A stretch of DNA of 64,000 nt from Caenorhabditis elegans (Eukaryota; Nematoda; Chromadorea; Rhabditida; Rhabditidae), in NCBI RefSeq assembly GCF_000002985.6, contig NC_003284.9, positions 6,138,001 through 6,202,000 of the forward strand, written 5' to 3'. Positions 58,988 through 64,000 of the stretch are shown here, piece by piece. Within the stretch, counting starts at the first letter, position 1, and the number at the start of each line of letters is the position of its first letter. Below the pieces are notes generated by a model, which made no database searches, had not been told where the DNA came from, and was given only the letters and a program-made list of their open reading frames with translations. The position numbers were made by a program, and so were the translations under genes.

Positions 58988-61900
58988 ATGCACTTGGAGA
59001 ACCGTGTTCTGTCTAGGTAAGATTTTGTGTGTTTTTTTTCAGTAACTTTATTTGCAGGTTTTAGATAATAATACTTGCCTACTTTTTTTCTTACATATGT
59101 AGCCTACCAAACTGGGAAGCTTTCATCTGACTAGTGCAGGCTTCATTTTTCATTAGACATTCACTGAAAAGGTAATGCTTACGCAAAGCTATTGTTGGAG
59201 CATTACTCCATCAGGCCAACTTTCAGTAAATAAATTCATGTTATTACAAACAAAAAAACTTGAAAAATACACAGATTTTCATTTGTAAAAATGAACTTTC
59301 AGCGTTCTCGACTATGCATCAAAGTTCTACAAACGAATGTCCAGTTTGGTGTTCTTCTCTGCAAACTCCATACAAGTACAAGTGAGTTTTGTCAGGATTA
59401 GAGGTTATCTCCGCCAGACACAAGGACAGCAAGGCACACATATATCGCGCAACCTATCAGCTATATCAACTTTAACAAGTACACCGACCTAAAAACTATG
59501 TTGCGCTGCTGTGCCACTCATCAAGCGCTTTTCTACCGAATGGGGTCACATAAGTGAAAGAAGCGAACACCCGCGAAAAAAAGCAACGGGAAATGTTGCA
59601 GAGAGACTTGCGGGGGAGAATCAGAAAAATCGGCAAGTACATGGATATAGTTCGGTACTTATCAAACAGAGAAGCCCCAGTTTGTATCGTTTACTCCATT
59701 TTTACAAAAGTATGAACACGCCTAGTTGTAAAAGCCCACGTAGATAAGTAGTATATAATGATAGTGAAACTCAATATTATTTAATTGTATAGAGTTTGAC
59801 CAGTTGCTTGATTTGTTGTAAGCTCTGTTGCAAATGTTCAAAATGTCACGCTCAAAACATTCAATGTTCATATTTGTGATATTTGTGTCAAATTCACTAA
59901 TTTTATTAAAAGGTTACAATAACTCCGCTGTACGATTTTAATCAAATCTTCACTTTTTTTCCATCCAGTTACAGTAGGCATAATTGCCACCGAGGGCAAA
60001 TTCTTGAAAACAGATATATATTTTTCTCAAAAAAAAAAGTTGTTTTCACGAAGGCACTATCTCTTACTATTTTGGCGACGAAAAAAATACAGTATGCCAC
60101 TCGTAATTGGCCGATTCTCTTCATTGTCGTGTGAGAGAGCCTCCATTTGGTGTAACGTTAGTGTTCTGTGCTGGCAAGAAAAATTCATGATTCATTTCTC
60201 TTACAAGCCTTCCATCATAGATTGCTATTGTGTTTCTATGCAACTTGTGCTTCTTGATTTTTCATTTTTTCCTAATCATTGATCAATAAAATTTAAGCAT
60301 TTTGGAAGTTTAAAATTCTAAAATATTAAAATTTCAGATGAACATAAGCCAAAGTTCTTGGATAAAATGCCGCGACTGGATGGCATTTGCATTGTCCCAT
60401 CACATCATAATGGGAATCTACCTTTTGATACTTCGCAACTTCCTACCCCAAGTGGTCCCTGACTTCGAATGGCAGCATTATTTTATGCGTGTTTTCATTG
60501 TTCACATCATTTACATTATTATCTCTTACTTCATCCGAATCACTCGTTACCCACCTGGACCTCCACCTATGGCAGTTTTTGGAAATTCACCATTTGTCAA
60601 TATTCTCACTCCGGAACAAACTTTCCTCGAGTATCGTGAAATCTATGGTCCGATTTTCACTCTTCATCTGTCACGTAAGTCGCTATTCCTGATTCCTATT
60701 ATTAGTGCTACAACAATTAATTTTCAGAGCCAACGATTATCCTCGCAGAGTACAAAACGATTCAGGAGGCACTTGTCAAAAATGGTGAGTGAACGAAAAT
60801 AAACAAGAAATTTTATGGAACATCGGAACACAAAGAACTGATGTTCTTAATCGAAAAATGCATCCTTAGCGAGTTTTTCCTTCCGTTCGCAACATATTTC
60901 TTGGAATTGATTCAAGGATGATTTTACGCATTTTATACCCATTGCTGTATTTTTCAGGAAGTCGGAATGTTTCCAAAAGTTTTAAAATTATGTTTAGTCA
61001 TTTTTGAAACATAACAATTATTCACAATCAATTCCCCACTGCCCTTACTATATGTTTATTATTTAACTTTTGAAAAATAATTTTGAGTTTCCAGGACAGC
61101 AAACTAGCGGACGATCAAGCGCCGAGTCATTTGTTCTTTTCACTGGAGATCGTCTGAACGGCGATGGAGTTATTCTTGCCATGCGTCAGAAGTGGAAGGA
61201 CATGCGTCACGAAATCAGTCGTTTCATGAACAAGTGGTACGGTGCTCCAATGGATGAGCTAGTGCTTCATCACACTCGCTGTTTGGAGCAAGAGCTTGCA
61301 AAAATTGCGGAGACTAAGGTAGAATATTTGTCCTACAACTTAATTGTTTCAAATTTAAAATTTCAGAGTTTGATTGACTTACGTGACCCACTTGCTGGAG
61401 CGATTGCTAATGTGATTCAACAAATCACTATTGGACGCAATTACATGTACCAGGATCAAGAGTTTCAGACTCAACTCAGAGATATTAACGCTGTTGTAAA
61501 AGAGGTAGGTTAAAGTTGGATGTATTTGACATTATCATACGTCTGCAGATTATGACTGCTGAAGTGTTCTTTGTGAACTGTTACCCATGGCTTCGTTATT
61601 TGCCAGAGGGCATTCTCCGCAAGTGGACGAACTACAAAAGGAGCGGATTTCGACTTCAGCAGTGGTAAGAACCAGTTTTTTGTGATACCACCATGTACAG
61701 TAGTCTTTTCAAGGTTCCGTACTATTTTGGAAGAACATCACGTCAACCGGCATCAAGGTGATTTTATGTCACATATGATAGACCTTCAAGAGTCTAAGCA
61801 GGAACAATTCAGGTAAGAACTTTAAGGGAATGTCTTAGAAAAATGTTACATCACGATGATTTAAGAGACCTTTCAATCATCCTAACATGTGGAGATATGT

Positions 61901-62604
61901 GGACAGGAGGTATGGAAACTACTGTAACCACGTTGAGATGGGGAATTATATACCTGCTCAACAATCCAGAAGTTCAAGCGAAATGCCAAATGGAGATTCT
62001 GGATGTTTTTGGTAATGACATTCCCGATATGGGCAAAATGAATCAGACGCCGTATGTGAGAGCCACTCTTTCGGAAATCCAACGTTTGGCTAATGTTTTG
62101 CCATGGGCTATTCCCCACAAGTAAGTGGCATTATTATGATAAGAAAAATATACCATTATTCAATATTCAAGAACAATCGAAGAATGCAACATTGGAGGAT
62201 ACGATATCCCAGTTAACACCGAGATTATCCCAGCCCTCGGCGCCGTTCTCTTCGATCCAAACGTGTTTGAATCTCCAAAGCAATTCAAGCCAGAGCGTTT
62301 CCTTGACGAAGAGGGCAAATATCGTGTTATGGAAGAGTTTCGTCCGTTCGGTCTGGGTCCCAGAGTCTGTCTTGGAGAAAGAATCGCTCGCACCGAGCTC
62401 TATCTCATCTTTGCTAGTCTTCTCCAAAACTTCCGTTTCTACCTGAACAGAGGTAACTAGACCATGATTGCAAACAACAAATTCAACATTAACGTTTCAG
62501 GAGATCCAATCCCAGTGGCCGAACGTGTGATTGGCGGGATTACTGCTCCGCCAAAACCCTACGCAACTCGCGTCGAGTACCTCGGAAATCGTCTCATCAA
62601 CTAA
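58988..62604 (+). CDS. daf-9: DAF-9, cytochrome P450 (CYP22A1) that makes dafachronic acids
   Basis: Eleven exons: 58988-59016, 59303-59381, 60338-60674, 60728-60784, 61095-61318, 61367-61504, 61549-61664, 61714-61812, 61866-62120, 62172-62452 and 62501-62604. The long form (start MHLENRVLSS) has 572 residues. A short form begins at MNISQSSW (60,338), directly after an acceptor, and has 536. A membrane anchor covers the first part (for example IIYIIISYFIRI), followed by the Pro-rich hinge YPPGPPP. The oxygen-binding I-helix reads GDMWTGGMETT, the ExxR motif is EIQR, and the haem-binding loop is FGLGPRVCLGE with the ligand Cys. DAF-9 oxidises the side chain of 3-keto sterols in the endoplasmic reticulum to give dafachronic acids, the ligands of nuclear receptor DAF-12, and so controls dauer entry, reproduction and lifespan. 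The two starts imply two promoters. AATAAA at 62,798-62,803. Confidence 0.96.
60331..60337 (+). other. Acceptor in front of the short DAF-9 start
   Basis: ATTTCAG is followed immediately by the ATG of the short form. In the long form it acts as an ordinary 3' splice site (phase 0); in the short form it would be a trans-splice site. The 956-base intron before it would then contain the second promoter. Confidence 0.55.
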
Positions 62605-64000
62605 ATTACCTCATATTACATTTCCATACCTCGCAAAAATTCCGTTCGCCAGCTTTAATCAATATCGTAATCTCCCATCAAGCTTTACCAAATTGCACTT
62701 TTGTCATCATAGATCTAGTCTTACATACCTACATCAGTTGCTAGTCTTAAAAAATTTTTTAGTTTCTTTCTTTATGATGCGAACAACAAAAGTTTGAAAT
62801 AAAGTGTTTGATCGAAAAGTTAAGACTCATAATTGGAAGACAAGGCGTAGAAACTATGATGCCAAAAACTGGACGAAAAGGAATTTGGGAAACATTTTGT
62901 AAGAAAAAAGAAAATTCAAAAACAACCTTTGATTCTGGAAAACTTTTACATCAAATGCTCTGGATGAGGTACAAAAAATTATTGAAAATCATTACTACAT
63001 AAAGTGAAATGAAAAAATATTTTTATTAAAATTTTCAAAAAGGTTGTAAATTTTATATTTAAAGTCTATGATCGTGGTAACTGAGTTTGAGACAATTTGG
63101 GAGAAATTCAAAGCACTTTCACATGCTGGCGAAACCGAGTTTTTACAGTTTTTTGATACAAATATAAAACAATTAAAAGTTTTTTGAGATGTTTCACTAT
63201 TTTTTTCTGACAGTTCTTTAAAATCACCTTATCATTTAATAAATAAAAAAATTAGGCTAATCTAAAAATAGCATTTTTTAACCGACACGTTTAAAATACT
63301 AACCCACCAAAAACAAATTTTCGATAATTGAAAATTAGCATATGGCCCCTTTCAAGCTATTTTTGAGTACGGTATAAAATGTTTCAGCTGAAATGAATGC
63401 TATTTCCAGATGAATCAAATGATTTACTATATTTTATATTAATTTTCAAGGAAAAATGTAGAAACAACATGGTGCAACAGCTTCGGTTTCACAAGTTTTT
63501 TTTATGTAGTCTCTTGGTTAATCATTGCATTTGAACTCTTAATCACAAACGGTGATTCTCACCAAGAGATACATGTTCCCAAAACCGCAACATAAATTGA
63601 AAGTGATATCCGAACCCCGAAAATAAAAACTGTTCTTTATGTTTGACCTAATTAATGCTCTCGTCAAAAATGGAGAAATAAACACGTGCCCTTCTCCGTG
63701 ACTTTATTCCACCAACGGAAAGTATGATATAAACTAGTTTGTGTGTCCTTCTCCGTAAAGTTGTGACAACTATGTAATGAAGGGGAACTATCATTCGAAT
63801 AATCTTGACATGATGATAAGCATTTTCATGTTTCTTTTGTTGAAACAAAAAAGACAGATTCCAAAGGACGAAGTCATCGGAAGTTTAATTCATTAGTAGA
63901 ATTTCAAAGTGGGAACGTGATTTGTGATAACAGACGAATTCATTTCAACACAAAATATGGAATTTGGGGACTTTTTTTAGTTTTCAAGTGAGCATGCATA
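62605..64000. other. Downstream region of daf-9, no gene recognised
   Basis: Contains the daf-9 3' untranslated region up to about 62,820. The rest is AT-rich with no supported frame. A short CCTTCTCCGT motif occurs twice near 63,690 and 63,748 with no evident function. Confidence 0.5.

Overview
This is nematode DNA and almost certainly Caenorhabditis elegans. It is AT-rich, with short introns, TTTCAG-type 3' splice sites and apparent trans-splice acceptors just before start codons. Spliced by eye, the gene at 58,988-62,604 gives a 572-residue cytochrome P450 that matches DAF-9 (CYP22A1) as I remember it, including the N-terminal extension of the long isoform. That would place the window on the X chromosome. 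All gene models here were spliced by hand from splice-site consensus and reading frame; none has been checked against transcripts.

Layout. Positions 1-340 hold one exon of a gene leaving the window on the left (minus strand). Positions 4,969-12,485 (minus) hold a compact 13-exon membrane-bound ADAM-like metalloprotease with no visible prodomain and only the start of a disintegrin domain. A 9-kb stretch without a recognisable gene follows. Positions 21,645-22,485 (minus) hold an odd-skipped-type three-zinc-finger gene, probably odd-2. Its roughly 9-kb upstream region carries several long poly-G tracts. Positions 31,848-35,626 (plus) hold the 3' part of a gene for a basic, Ser/Pro-rich, probably disordered protein that I do not recognise.

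The most unusual part is 35,956-53,123. It is a head-to-tail array of eight plus-strand genes for small secreted proteins. All except the most divergent follow one plan: a signal-peptide exon ending in a CIPTQ-like motif, one (once two) Thr-rich mucin-like exons ending in TEPPF, and two exons of a conserved 8-Cys domain. Intron phases are the same throughout (1, 1, 2). The array shows recent tandem duplication, a gene-conversion-like tract, alternative first exons, an orphan extra last exon and a decayed unrelated gene. I do not recognise the domain.

The array ends against a convergent minus-strand paired-like homeobox gene (53,605-56,241). Its first intron contains a 1.5-kb terminal-inverted-repeat element. 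daf-9 then lies on the plus strand with two start points. The last 1.4 kb shows no gene.

The genes do not form an operon or one pathway. Two are developmental transcription factors (odd-2-like, homeobox), one is a steroid-hormone-producing P450, one is a surface protease, and the array is a fast-evolving secreted family.
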